Positions 17,130 through 26,697 are shown, counted from the first letter of the stretch. The stretch: DNA of 64,000 nucleotides from Novosphingobium jiangmenense (GCF_015694345.1 NZ_JADQDC010000010.1:62001-126000); one strand, 5' to 3'. Made by a program: numbers and translations. Notes: generated by a model not told the origin, from the letters alone.

Positions 17130-18034
17130 AGTCCACCCTCCTCCTCAAAGACTTCGAACGCCTGCTGAATGGCGTCGCGGGATATTCGGTCGATCACCGC
17201 ACGACCGATGGCACCGTTGGCCGCGCGCTCCGCCGCATACTGGGCAGCCACGACCTCACGAACATAGTCCTTCATCTCCTGCAGGCGTTCTAGGCCCTCG
17301 CCCTTGGTCGGGGCCTTGTCGATGATGGACCTGCCGACATCGAGCTCGATTCGATGAGCAACGTCGTAGCCGAGCGTGGCTGCTGTCACCTGGTCCACTT
17401 GGGCAGGTGACAGGTTAGTGAGATCGTTATTCTGGGTGAGGATGTCAGAAAGCGCGCGGGCGGCCGAATCGCGTGTGGCCTCGGCGTCCTGGGTCCCATC
17501 GATCGGCTTTATCGCGTCGACCAGGACGTCTGCGATGTCAGCCGGCGTTAGCCCCGCCAGAGCCAGCGGGTCAATTCCGAGTTCCGGTGGAAGCGGCTGG
17601 CCGCTCGCCAGCGAAGTCAGCGCGTCGTGGAGGGAGCTGGCGGCGCTGGCCGATCCGCCCATCCTGCGGGCGGCGTTGCGACTACCCCCCATTCCACTAC
17701 GCGAATAGTGGCTGAGACCGCGACGCAGGTGCCGCGCGCGGTCGGCACCGCCGCCGGCGAATTTGCCAAGGGAGGTCCGGACGCCCCGCCATCGGCCGGG
17801 CGTGGAAGGGATGGCAGGCAGCTGAAGGGGGACCTGTAGCGGCTGATGTTGAGATGGCTGAGGTTGCGGCTGCCCCGGAGACGTCGGCTGCGAACCCGGC
17901 GAAGGGGCTGGCCCCGGAGAAACCTGAGGAGGTTGCTGCGGACGGGGCGTCGCCGGCGGATTGTCGACCCAAGGGGGGACGATAGGAACGTCCGGTCCCG
18001 ATCCTGGGCCGCGACTCGATGCTGAGGTTCCCAT
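17126..18034 (-). CDS. qatB: QatB
   Basis: A 302-residue protein starting MGTSASSRGPGSG, the typical QatB beginning. A Pro/Gln-rich linker follows (residues about 20-85), then a glycine-rich basic stretch and a helical C-terminal domain ending in EVFEEEGGL. No enzymatic motif is visible. QatB has no assigned biochemical role, though the conserved extreme N-terminus suggests it may be a substrate or adaptor for QatC. The ATG at 18034 overlaps the qatA stop by one base (TGATG), so the longer frame to 18127 is rejected. Confidence 0.9.
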   Translation of the reverse strand: MGTSASSRGPGSGPDVPIVPPWVDNPPATPRPQQPPQVSPGPAPSPGSQPTSPGQPQPQPSQHQPLQVPLQLPAIPSTPGRWRGVRTSLGKFAGGGADRARHLRRGLSHYSRSGMGGSRNAARRMGGSASAASSLHDALTSLASGQPLPPELGIDPLALAGLTPADIADVLVDAIKPIDGTQDAEATRDSAARALSDILTQNNDLTNLSPAQVDQVTAATLGYDVAHRIELDVGRSIIDKAPTKGEGLERLQEMKDYVREVVAAQYAAERAANGAIGRAVIDRISRDAIQQAFEVFEEEGGL

Positions 18035-19938
18035 CAGTTCGTCTTTCCGGCGGCTGCGATTGCTTTGCGCGTTTGAGTGGTGAGGTCTCCGCGGGCGAGG
18101 AAGCTTGTCAGCACACGCCGGCCCCAATCCGTCTGACTCAGGCGCGGGACGATGCCCGCCTTGATCTGGTTTGATGGCACCTCACTGAGAAAGGCGACCA
18201 CCGAAGCCTCCGCGACAGGTGACGCGCCGGCCAGCGACTGCATGGCATTCAGGATCGTCGGCGTTCCCCAGGCTGTCTCCTGTTTCGCCTTGGACAGTAT
18301 CTTATCTGTGATGCGGCCGATCTCTGGATTGGTGAGGCGAGCGACCTCGGCGTCGACGGTCGAGCTGGACGAGTTCATGCGCAACAGCATGTCGAGCACC
18401 TCGATCGCGTCAGACGACAGCTCGTCCGCGCGCGAGATGATGGGATGGCTCTCGCGTCCCACATAAAGGGCGCCACGCAGGTCACGACCCGCAAGGGCGG
18501 GATCGAGCGAGAGCCAGTTGGCATGGAAGGCGTCGTTCCACGGCTTCTCAAGAGGCGGCTTCGTCTCGTCGCCGCGGCTCCGCGCCTCCATGTCTGCGAG
18601 GAACTCCGCGTACCCGTCCTCGGATTCGTTCACCGCGCGCAGCATCTCGGCATAGGCGTCCTTATCGCCACAGCGTTCGAAGAGCAGCAGCTTGACGAGC
18701 ACCTCTTCGTCCACAGTGACCTTCTGAATGCGCGCCATGGATGTTCGCATGGAAAGCGTGTTTAGGAAGCGCTTGATCAGACGGGGGTTGCCCCGAACGT
18801 TCGGCGAAGTGGTGAGGATCGGCGCGATGCGCTCGGCGAGCGCCAGCCTGTTGAGAAGGCCCGAAGGACAGTTAGGGACAAGCCCGGACACGAAGGCCTT
18901 ATCGACGCGCCCGCCCTTCCACGTCTCGCCGAGGCGTAGGCAGACCGCGAGGCGGATAGCCTCCTTCTGTCCGGCGTCGAGCGAGGCCTCGTTGTCGATG
19001 AATAGCATCATGAGATAAGCGCGGACCTCATGCGTTCCAAGCGGAGGTACGCGGATGGGCAACTGGATTAGTTTGTCGAAATAGTTGGTCACCAGATCGT
19101 CGTTGAGCGCCACGTCGTCGAAGTGTGTCCGCACGGCCTGACGGATCATGCCCTCGTCCGCAGCGATGACGAAGGCGGTGTGCTTGAGGAAGAGGAAGAG
19201 TCGCATCGCCTCAAGCGTCGCGATCGCCGTCTTGGGAAGGCAGCGGTCCAGATCGTCGATCAGGACCACAAGCGTGATGTTGAGTTCGGCGAGCGTAGCC
19301 TCGAGATCGTCCCGGAAGGCCTGAATCGCCTTGCGGGGAGTTTCCGTCTCAGCCGTCCCCGCCTCAGCCTTCTCCTCCGGCTTCTCCTCGTCGAGGAACT
19401 CCTCGCCCTTCTTCATGCCATCGACGGCCAGCTCCTTCACCTTCTTGAGGTCGTCGCCGGTCACGTCGCCGTCGAACAGGCCACCCATGGTGGCCATTCC
19501 ACCTGCCACCCACGGCATGATCTGTCCCTGGGTCACATAGTCAAAGAGCGCGGAGCCGGCGATGCCGAGCAGACGCAGCTTCTTCACGCGACCGAACAGA
19601 CTAGCCGCCCGCTTGCGCGCCGCAGCGGATAGCGTTTCCTTCTTCTCAACCGCCTGTTCGACGACCGTTGCCGTAATCGTCTCCATGAGGGCGGCACGGG
19701 CGTCATCGTAGCTCTGGTAGAGCCACGCGTTAAACTCAACGAAGCGTATGTCGACGCCTTCCCGCGCTTCGAGCGATGTGCGCAGGAGCTTCATCATCGA
19801 GGATTTTCCGACGCCCCAGTCTCCGGAAATTCCAAGAGAAATGGGCTCTCCCTTGGCACCGACTATACGCTCGGCAGCAATTTCGGCGACATGTGAGAAA
19901 TTTACTAGGTCACGTAACGTTTCGTTGTCAGACCACAT
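18034..19938 (-). CDS. qatA: QatA, KAP-family P-loop NTPase
   Basis: A 634-residue KAP-family ATPase and the first gene of the defence operon. Walker A GDWGVGKS is at 39-46, the KAP motif FVEFNAWLYQ at 67-76, a hydrophobic insert LLGIAGSALFDYVTQG near 123-138 and Walker B VVLIDDLD at 224-231. KAP NTPases often associate with membranes, consistent with the insert. The start is ATG at 19938, with only a weak GGGGGAAT ribosome site. The upstream 275 bases carry two dyads that may regulate the operon. Phage-sensing or energy-coupling is the likely role, by analogy with characterised Qat systems. Confidence 0.9.
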   Translation of the reverse strand: MWSDNETLRDLVNFSHVAEIAAERIVGAKGEPISLGISGDWGVGKSSMMKLLRTSLEAREGVDIRFVEFNAWLYQSYDDARAALMETITATVVEQAVEKKETLSAAARKRAASLFGRVKKLRLLGIAGSALFDYVTQGQIMPWVAGGMATMGGLFDGDVTGDDLKKVKELAVDGMKKGEEFLDEEKPEEKAEAGTAETETPRKAIQAFRDDLEATLAELNITLVVLIDDLDRCLPKTAIATLEAMRLFLFLKHTAFVIAADEGMIRQAVRTHFDDVALNDDLVTNYFDKLIQLPIRVPPLGTHEVRAYLMMLFIDNEASLDAGQKEAIRLAVCLRLGETWKGGRVDKAFVSGLVPNCPSGLLNRLALAERIAPILTTSPNVRGNPRLIKRFLNTLSMRTSMARIQKVTVDEEVLVKLLLFERCGDKDAYAEMLRAVNESEDGYAEFLADMEARSRGDETKPPLEKPWNDAFHANWLSLDPALAGRDLRGALYVGRESHPIISRADELSSDAIEVLDMLLRMNSSSSTVDAEVARLTNPEIGRITDKILSKAKQETAWGTPTILNAMQSLAGASPVAEASVVAFLSEVPSNQIKAGIVPRLSQTDWGRRVLTSFLARGDLTTQTRKAIAAAGKTN

Positions 19939-20213
19939 CGAACAAAATTCCCCCGCCGTTCAATCTAATGCTTCCATCTGTATGAGTTGAGGTCAAGAAA
20001 ACTTGAACGCCGAGAGTGCCTGCCCTGCGCGTGGCAGTGGCTCTGCTGACGCACTGCCACTGAGATTATCGCACCGGGGTTGAGCGCAACTACTACTACG
20101 TCAACTGATCCGTGCTGGTCGGGCAGATGACCAGTCATCCGCCTAGTCCCAGCGACCGTGCACTCAGTTCGGCAATGAGACAGTACTTGGCCGTGTACAC
20201 CGATTTTCAACGA
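19939..20213. promoter_or_regulatory. Upstream region of the qat operon with two dyads
   Basis: A perfect 9-bp inverted repeat GTGGCAGTG/CACTGCCAC lies at 20031-20060 with a 12-base loop. A smaller dyad TCAAG-AAAA-CTTGA lies at 19993-20006. The interval separates the RES toxin stop (20214) from the qatA start (19938), both minus strand. The larger dyad could be the terminator of the toxin operon, although no clear T-run follows. The smaller could be an operator for qat. Confidence 0.45.
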
Positions 20214-20948
20214 TCAAGCGGGATTCGCAGGCAAATCGACGATACGGAAAACCGCCCCCGATCCGGCATCACGCACGAGGTCAACCCGCGCGCCATCCCA
20301 GTGATAGTCGAGGTGCCGCCCCTGTAGGGGGTTCGACGCGCAGTCTGGGTAGAAGAGCGCGACGCATTCCCCACTGGGATGCCGGATGCTGGAGTAGGCA
20401 ATCCCGTCCGATCCCGCACCCCTAAGGTGCCGCGCGAGCGCTTGGGAGGCGGTGTAGCTGTCAGGATCGAGCGCTGGATCCAGCTCCCCCGCCGGAGTTC
20501 GGAGATCATGCAGGTCTGCAGCGACCGTCATCACGACTTCCCTGAACTGCGAGGACCAGCCAGGCGATTCCTTGGTTCGCGCCATGAAGCGGGCATGGTG
20601 GTGGATCGTCTCGAACAGTGCAGTTTCGAACCGGTCGCCAACGTAGAGCACGCCGTAGCTGCCATCGGTGAAGCGGCTCGGCCGGTCAATGCTGACATGG
20701 GTGAACGGCGCCATGAGGTAGGAGGCTCCGTTTCCGCCGACGCGTCGGTTGATCGGTACCAGGTCGAGATTGCCAATCGTCGCCATAATGCGTGGATTGG
20801 TCTTCTGCTCGGCCGAGATCAGCAGCGGCCAGTCCGCGGGATCGGCGACGTCCTCGAACAGGTCGATCGGCGGAAAGGCGCTGCGGATGATCCTGACAGC
20901 GCCCTTCCACTCAACTCTAGAAACGGGGATTTCTGCTGTTTCGCTCAC
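20214..20948 (-). CDS. RES-domain toxin (NAD+ phosphorylase type)
   Basis: A 244-residue RES-family protein. The three namesake positions are visible: Arg in VRIIRSAF (about 19-22), Glu in RFETALFETIHH (about 108-113) and Ser in GIAYSSIRHPSG (about 194). RES toxins such as MbcT degrade cellular NAD+ and are held in check by a Xre/MbcA/ParS antitoxin. The antitoxin gene lies immediately upstream and overlaps by 4 bases (ATGA). Such pairs stabilise mobile elements and may also act as abortive defence next to the Qat/Gabija-like block. Confidence 0.9.
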   Translation of the reverse strand: MSETAEIPVSRVEWKGAVRIIRSAFPPIDLFEDVADPADWPLLISAEQKTNPRIMATIGNLDLVPINRRVGGNGASYLMAPFTHVSIDRPSRFTDGSYGVLYVGDRFETALFETIHHHARFMARTKESPGWSSQFREVVMTVAADLHDLRTPAGELDPALDPDSYTASQALARHLRGAGSDGIAYSSIRHPSGECVALFYPDCASNPLQGRHLDYHWDGARVDLVRDAGSGAVFRIVDLPANPA

Positions 20949-21358
20949 CAGCCACCGCGCTCGGCGTCGAGGTAGCGACGCACCCGCATGATGTCGGTAA
21001 GCTCGCCTCCCAGCATCACGTCGAGCGCACTGGCTCCGCCAAACGCTTCATTCGCTGCCTTGATCCAAGTGTACCCGCGGGTCGCCTCCGAGAAGATGAT
21101 GCGAAGCGCCTTGTGGATCCCCATGAGGTTGGAAAGACGCGCGCGCCCATCACGCGAGATGCGCCCCGGGCCTTCTGCCTTCCATCGGCGATAGGAGCGC
21201 ACTGGCATGTCGAGCAGCGTTGCAGCCTGCTCGTCGGTCAACTCCCATTTGCCGAACAGATTGAGGACTGCCCGGAACATGGCAGCTGCCTCGTCCTGCG
21301 TAATCGGATCGGGACGGAAGGCGGTAACGGCAGTATCAACGGGTTGCAGAGCCAACAT
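20945..21358 (-). CDS. Xre/MbcA/ParS-type antitoxin of the RES toxin
   Basis: A 137-residue antitoxin. The N-terminal helix-turn-helix segment is LTDEQAATLLDMPVRSYRRWK. The C-terminal DUF2384 (toxin-binding) domain has LSNLMGIHKALRIIF and ends LDVMLGGELTDIMRVRRYLDAERGGW, the usual extreme C-terminus that plugs the toxin site. The ATG at 21358 has GGAGAAC upstream. It precedes and overlaps the toxin gene. Two palindromes at 21370-21406 are candidate autoregulation sites. Confidence 0.88.
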   Translation of the reverse strand: MLALQPVDTAVTAFRPDPITQDEAAAMFRAVLNLFGKWELTDEQAATLLDMPVRSYRRWKAEGPGRISRDGRARLSNLMGIHKALRIIFSEATRGYTWIKAANEAFGGASALDVMLGGELTDIMRVRRYLDAERGGW

Positions 21359-21369
21359 GGCAGTTCTCC

Positions 21370-21406
21370 ATATGGCAGCACATATTCAAGATAATGCCAT
21401 TTGGCA
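21370..21406. promoter_or_regulatory. Candidate operator pair of the toxin-antitoxin operon
   Basis: Two inverted repeats lie just upstream of the antitoxin start: ATATG-GCAGCA-CATAT (21370-21385) and TGCCA-TT-TGGCA (21395-21406). They occupy the 53-base gap between the antitoxin gene and the end of the methyltransferase-helicase gene, where an autoregulated promoter would sit. Confidence 0.5.
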
Positions 21407-21411
21407 AGTAA

Positions 21412-24400
21412 CTATGCCGATGATGCCAATCTAGCAATCACGCCCGCCGCGCCCTCGATCGGCACGAAGAGCCGGGTCTGATAGCGGATGATCTCGGTGA
21501 AGCAGCCTTGGGCTTTGTACCAGTCGAGGCGGGCTACGCTCCAACCGGTGAGCTCAATTCGCTGTGAGCCGTTGACCAGGCTGCGCTTGACCATGAGCTG
21601 CTCGCGTCCCGCAAATTCCACAGCCCGGCCAGTAGCTAGAACGGTCTGCACGATTTCATCGGAGGACAGCGTCAGCTCGCGTTCCAGACCCAGCGCTCGG
21701 CACAGTTCGGGCACGCAGTGGACGGGAACCTCCCGGCCGAGGAGCGAACGGCCATCCGCCGCCGAGATGCGGCTCACCCTCACGAAATCCGAAGGGAGCT
21801 TGTCCCAGACCGGAAGCAGGAGGCCAGTCGCAAGATAGAGGCGCTCGCGTTTGTGGCTGGAACGGGCTTCTTTGACCTCGGTCGCCCAGGAATTTCGAAA
21901 ATCGTCGAGGGAGACATCCTCCCAGCTGCTCTCCGCCAGCTGATCTTCGGTGATATGGCTGCGCTTGAGGGGACGCAGCAATTCGAAGCGGGCCACGCGC
22001 GTACCGTCATCGGAGAGAATACTGCGCGCGGGGACCAGCAGGGCGACCCGAGCAGAGCGGGCGTTACGAACCGGCCGCTGCCCGGCAAGCCCGTGAAGCT
22101 CCTCGAGCCGCTTCAGTGTGAGCGGCTTCAGGGCCCTGGCGATTTCCAGTTCCAGTAGGTGGGTGGTTGCGCCTGAGGCCGGGTCTGTGCGCAGCAGCGT
22201 GTCGGACAGGATCGTGAAGTCCTCGACTGCGACGGTCTCAAGGCCCAGATCGAGTGTACCGGCCTGCCTGGCGGCATCGATGCGCGCTTCGACCAGCCCT
22301 ATGAACTCGTCGAAGATCGCGTTTTGCAGCGCTATAGGTAGCGCCAGGATGCGATTGAGCCACCGCTGGATCGGGGGCAGGTCATCGACCATTGAACCAT
22401 CGGGCGCTTCGCCCCGGAGACCTGTCAGTTCCTGAAAGCGCCCGAGACTGACGGCTTCAAGCTTGCCGGTGAACAACAGGCCGAACCAGCGGTGGAGCGC
22501 CTCCTTGGCGTAGATGCTTTCAAGATTGTCGGCCGGATCGAAGAGGTTCTGCCCGCCAGTCTGGCGCTGCCCGCGCGTCAGAGCGCCCAGGCTGTCGAGG
22601 CGCCGCGCGATCGTAGAGATGAAGCGGCGTTCGCCGCGCACGTCGGTCGTTACGGGCCTGAACAGCGGAGCCGATGCCTGGTTAGTGCGATTGGTCCGGC
22701 CAAGCCCCTGGATTGCGGCATCAGCCCGCCAGCCCGGTTCGAGCAGGAAGTGGACACGGCGCGCCTGGTTCTTCGCGGCCAGATCGGCATGGTAGCTGCG
22801 CCCCGTTCCTCCGGCATCGGAGAACACCAGGATGCGCTTGGCGCCTTCCATGAAGGCCTGCGTTTCCGCGACGTTGGCGCGTGGCGAGCGGGATTGGAGT
22901 TTCTGGCGACCATCGCGGCCGACGATGAGCCGACGCGTCCGGCCAGTGACTTCCGCCACCTGGTCGACCCCGAAGCGTTCGATGATGGCATCGAGGGCAG
23001 TGGCAATCGGCGGCAAGGCGCAGAGCTGCTCGATCATCCGGTCGCGCGCGGCCAGCGCGGAGCGGCAAAGCACGGGTGCGCCGTGCTCGTCACTCATCGG
23101 CTCGGACCGAGGGTTGCCGCTTTCGTCGGTGAACACCGCCATCAGGCGGACGGGGAAGCTCTTGGCGAGATAGTCGATCACGTATTCCCGCGGGGAGAGG
23201 TCGATCTCGAGAGCTTCGCGCTCCTCGTCCGACAGTTCGGCGAGCCGCCGGTCGAGCATGGCCTCGGCCGTCGAGACCAGTTGCACGACCACGGCCTGCC
23301 CTTCGGCAATGGCCGTATCGATCGCGGGCAGCAGGCTCGGCAGCTTCATCGAGAGAAGCAGCTGCGCGAAGAAGCGCTGCTTGGTTCCCTCGAAGATCGA
23401 CAGCGCTGCGGACTTGGCACCGGAGTTGAGCGTTCCCCCGGTCTCGCTGTCGACGATCCGCGTGGCTTCTAGCGCTTCGCGCAGGTTGGCGTGGATGATC
23501 GCCCAGGCTTCGGCATAGGCATCGTAGACCGCGATCTGATCCTCGGTCAGGCAATGCTCGAGGATCTCATACTCGACACCGGCGAACGAAAGGGCTCGGG
23601 CTGTGTAGAGGCCGAGCGATTTGAGATCCCGCGCGACCAGTTCCATAGCTGCGATGCCGCCGTCGCGAATTTCGGCAACGAAGGCCTCGCGATTGGCAAA
23701 GGCGGTCTCCGGCCCCCAGAGCCCGAGGCGCGTGGCATAAGCCAGGTTGTTCACGTCGGACGCGCCGGTGGCCGAGGCGTAGAGCACCCTTGCCCGGGGC
23801 AGGAGGTTCTGCAGGCGCACCCCGGCAATACCCTGCTCCGATCCTTTGACCTTGCCCCGTGATCCTTCGCCGCCGGCGGCGTTGGCCATGGCGTGCGCTT
23901 CGTCGAACACGATCACGCCGTCGAAATTGTCACCGGCCCAGGCGAGGATCTGATCCAACCGCGTTGCGTCGCTCCGGCCTGAACGCAGGGTCGGATAGGT
24001 GACGAAGAGAATGCCGTCGCGCATCGCGATGGGGGAGCCCAGCTTCCAGGACGCCAGCGGCTGGATGTCGATCGGGAGACCACCAAGGGCGGCCCAGTCG
24101 CGCCGGGCATCTTCCAGCAGAGCCTCGTTCTTTGAAATCCAGATATGGCGGCGTTCGCCGCGCACCCAGCGATCGAGAATGACACTCGCAACTTGGCGTC
24201 CTTTACCAGCGCCGGTGCCGTCCCCGAGGAAATAGCCCTGCCGGTACACCTGACCTTCCGCCGATGCCGTGAGCGAACAGCCCTTGTCCTCGGGTTCAAA
24301 CCGGCCGGGAAGATCGCGGGCGTGAGCGCTGGCGGCGTAGATCAGGGTCTCTGCCTGGGCGGCCGACAGCAGTCCCTTGGCGATAAGCCCGTCAGGCAGC

Positions 24401-25647
24401 TGCGGCACTGTGTCGGGCTTGGGTGCCGAGATCGACCCCATGGCGACGGATTCGACGAGCGGCGTCGGATGCCCGGCCGCGCCATCGATAACGATCCTGC
24501 TCGGGCGGTAGGGCAGATAATGGCCGACCTGAGGAGCAAGTGGCGCAGGGGTTTCAAGCGCCTGATAGGTGAGTGACGCGATGGCGGAGGTTGGGGGCGT
24601 GATCCTGGCTGGTGTCAGCAGCGGCCTGCGCGGCGCGGCCACCAGGCGGAACGGCGCACGAAGCGGGAGGCGCGATTGCTCGGGATCAGCCTCCAGGCCG
24701 GCGCGTGCCGACAAGGCGTCGACAAGATCGGCCAGCTGGCGAAATTCGTTCGTGCGGATAGCGACGGGCTCGTTGGCGCTTTCCGCCTTGTCGAGAACCA
24801 GCAGCCGCGTGGTGATCCCGGTGCCATGCTTGACGAACGCACGTTCGACCGCGGCATTGAGCCGCAACGACACTGGCCCTTTTGTCTTGGCCAGAAACTG
24901 CGCGCAGTCGAACCATTCAGGCATGATCGCGACAAGCCTTCCGCCGGGAGCAAGGCGGCTCCAGGCCGATCGTAGATGCCTCGCCCCGGTGCGGCCATCG
25001 TGGCCCCGCCCGATGCCGTGAGAATAGGGAGGGTTCATGAGCACGGCGCTTGGGACGATGGCCGGATCGAGCAATTCGTCGATCAGCTCGGCATCATGTC
25101 CGGTCACGCGGGCAGCCGGGAACGCCACAGTCAGGCAGTCGCGGCGCAGCGGTGAAATTTCGTTCAGGACTAGGTGGGTGCCGGCTTTGGCGGCCCAGAC
25201 CGCAAGCATCCCCGTTCCGGCCGAGGGTTCGAGCACGAGCTCGTCGGTACCCAGCGAGCAAGCCCGTGCGGCGAGCCAGGCAAGCCGCGGCGGCGTTGCA
25301 AACTGCTGCCATTCGATCTGCTCGTCGCTGCGATTGGTCTGGGTCGGAACTCGGGCATCGAGACCGCAGAAGAACTGTTCCGCCTCGTCGATCGGGCTCG
25401 TGAGCTGGATTTGATCTGATGCTTGCAGGTGTTGAATCTGCGCCAACTCGAGCGCAGCGTGAGCATCACGAACTGACCAAGCCCCAACAGCATCGCTTCC
25501 GCCGAAGTGGTCCGTCATGATGCGGTTGATGTCGCTGCGCGAAAGCGCGCTGCCTGCTGCCAATTGCAACGCCATTGCTTTGGCTGCCGTCACGACGAGC
25601 GGCGGAGATGGTGGATCGAACGCGAAGGCGAGGGAAGAGTTGGACAT
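21412..25647 (-). CDS. Bifunctional DNA methyltransferase-helicase, strawberry-notch type
   Basis: A 1411-residue two-module protein. Residues about 110-290 form a SAM-dependent methyltransferase with PSAGTG at 141-146 and the catalytic NPPY at 205-208, as in N6-adenine enzymes. The rest is a superfamily 2 helicase of the strawberry-notch (SNO) type, with Walker A GDGTGAGKGR at 475-484, DEAH at 582-585, SATGASDVNNLAY near 640 and the C-terminal GLGRTNRTNQ motif. The ATG at 25647 has TCAGGAGG upstream. Such proteins are hallmark genes of alphaproteobacterial plasmids and ICEs and probably protect or remodel incoming element DNA; the substrate is unknown. Confidence 0.9.
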   Translation of the reverse strand: MSNSSLAFAFDPPSPPLVVTAAKAMALQLAAGSALSRSDINRIMTDHFGGSDAVGAWSVRDAHAALELAQIQHLQASDQIQLTSPIDEAEQFFCGLDARVPTQTNRSDEQIEWQQFATPPRLAWLAARACSLGTDELVLEPSAGTGMLAVWAAKAGTHLVLNEISPLRRDCLTVAFPAARVTGHDAELIDELLDPAIVPSAVLMNPPYSHGIGRGHDGRTGARHLRSAWSRLAPGGRLVAIMPEWFDCAQFLAKTKGPVSLRLNAAVERAFVKHGTGITTRLLVLDKAESANEPVAIRTNEFRQLADLVDALSARAGLEADPEQSRLPLRAPFRLVAAPRRPLLTPARITPPTSAIASLTYQALETPAPLAPQVGHYLPYRPSRIVIDGAAGHPTPLVESVAMGSISAPKPDTVPQLPDGLIAKGLLSAAQAETLIYAASAHARDLPGRFEPEDKGCSLTASAEGQVYRQGYFLGDGTGAGKGRQVASVILDRWVRGERRHIWISKNEALLEDARRDWAALGGLPIDIQPLASWKLGSPIAMRDGILFVTYPTLRSGRSDATRLDQILAWAGDNFDGVIVFDEAHAMANAAGGEGSRGKVKGSEQGIAGVRLQNLLPRARVLYASATGASDVNNLAYATRLGLWGPETAFANREAFVAEIRDGGIAAMELVARDLKSLGLYTARALSFAGVEYEILEHCLTEDQIAVYDAYAEAWAIIHANLREALEATRIVDSETGGTLNSGAKSAALSIFEGTKQRFFAQLLLSMKLPSLLPAIDTAIAEGQAVVVQLVSTAEAMLDRRLAELSDEEREALEIDLSPREYVIDYLAKSFPVRLMAVFTDESGNPRSEPMSDEHGAPVLCRSALAARDRMIEQLCALPPIATALDAIIERFGVDQVAEVTGRTRRLIVGRDGRQKLQSRSPRANVAETQAFMEGAKRILVFSDAGGTGRSYHADLAAKNQARRVHFLLEPGWRADAAIQGLGRTNRTNQASAPLFRPVTTDVRGERRFISTIARRLDSLGALTRGQRQTGGQNLFDPADNLESIYAKEALHRWFGLLFTGKLEAVSLGRFQELTGLRGEAPDGSMVDDLPPIQRWLNRILALPIALQNAIFDEFIGLVEARIDAARQAGTLDLGLETVAVEDFTILSDTLLRTDPASGATTHLLELEIARALKPLTLKRLEELHGLAGQRPVRNARSARVALLVPARSILSDDGTRVARFELLRPLKRSHITEDQLAESSWEDVSLDDFRNSWATEVKEARSSHKRERLYLATGLLLPVWDKLPSDFVRVSRISAADGRSLLGREVPVHCVPELCRALGLERELTLSSDEIVQTVLATGRAVEFAGREQLMVKRSLVNGSQRIELTGWSVARLDWYKAQGCFTEIIRYQTRLFVPIEGAAGVIARLASSA

Positions 25648-25722
25648 GGGAAACCTCCTGACGAGGTCCTGCGTCTCGCAGGCCTCAATCAGCCGAAGGC
25701 CCCCTCCCCTTTGGCTCGCTGA

Positions 25723-26619
25723 TCAGGTTTTCCGAGCAAGCCTCGCCTTGAGTTCATCGTTCCAGTCGAAACCGGTCGATGCTGGCGCTCGCGAGCGGAT
25801 CACACGGCCCGGCGCAGAATATGCCTTGAGAGCGCGGCTCTCAGCGAGCTCGCCACCTGCATCATTGTCGATGAACAAGTGGAGCTCGCGCACACTCTCT
25901 GGAATCGCGACGAGGCCGAACCGCTCGTTACCAAGCGTTGCCCAACAAGGGACGCCAAACATTTGCGTGGCTGACAGGGCGCTTTCGATACCTTCGGCAA
26001 GGCCCAACCGGCCTGCTGCTGGCAGGGCCAGTCTGACAGCACCACAGGCAAGGCTTCCCAGCGCACGCTTGGGCCGATCGAAACCGGCGAGCTTTGCGTT
26101 CGGCGCGTCGAGAAATGTCCTGTGGATCGCGATTATCCCAATGTCAGTCGTGACCGCCGCCAACATGGCCGGCAGGAATTGGACAGCCCCGCGCGGCCCG
26201 AGGGGCGTTCGCTCGAGATAGCGAAGCTGATCTGAGGCACGCGAAATCCCGCGCTGCGCAAGGTATCCTTCGGCAGGGCTGCCGAAGATCGCCGTCGCCG
26301 AGTGCCACAAACGCCGCGCATTGGGATTGAAGGCTCTTTTTTCCTGTCGATCAGCGGCCACGGCACCAGAGCCATCAAACAGATCACGGCTGCGAACACC
26401 TCGGCGGTCAAGTGCCGCTATGACTTCCTCGTTCAAGCATCCCGCGAAGCAATGAAACAGGATCGCCTTTCGTCCCAATGTCACGCTCAGTGAGGGAGTT
26501 CGGTCGTCATGCGCGGGGCAGCAGCACATGCCTTTGCCCCGAGTCCATGTACCCTGAAGGCTTTCGACGATCGTGCGGGCGCGGCGTTCGAGTTGATGAA
26601 CTTTGTCTAACGGGGGCAT
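25723..26619 (-). CDS. Primase-like protein with CHC2 zinc finger and TOPRIM domain
   Basis: A 298-residue protein with a DnaG-like zinc finger (CPAHDDRTPSLSV, then FHCFAGC at 56-61; ligands probably C34, H37, C57, C61) and a TOPRIM core (GLAEGIESALSATQ near 196; LFIDNDAGG near 245). These features mark plasmid/ICE primases that prime the transferred strand. The ATG at 26619 has CCGGAGAAGG upstream and is preferred over the start at 26682. It lies upstream of the methyltransferase-helicase gene on the same strand with a 75-base gap, so they may be one operon. Confidence 0.88.
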   Translation of the reverse strand: MPPLDKVHQLERRARTIVESLQGTWTRGKGMCCCPAHDDRTPSLSVTLGRKAILFHCFAGCLNEEVIAALDRRGVRSRDLFDGSGAVAADRQEKRAFNPNARRLWHSATAIFGSPAEGYLAQRGISRASDQLRYLERTPLGPRGAVQFLPAMLAAVTTDIGIIAIHRTFLDAPNAKLAGFDRPKRALGSLACGAVRLALPAAGRLGLAEGIESALSATQMFGVPCWATLGNERFGLVAIPESVRELHLFIDNDAGGELAESRALKAYSAPGRVIRSRAPASTGFDWNDELKARLARKT

Positions 26620-26697
26620 CGACCTTCTCCGGTTGAGGTGCCCTCCCCGCGCAGTCTCCGCTCTGCACTCGCGCCAATCCAATTTTCCTACATCGCT

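Noticed and set aside
17126-19938. QatA-QatB as a phage or secretion protein set
   Set aside because: The KAP ATPase, MGTS-type QatB, QueC-like QatC and TatD-like QatD in overlapping order match Qat closely, so other readings are less likely.
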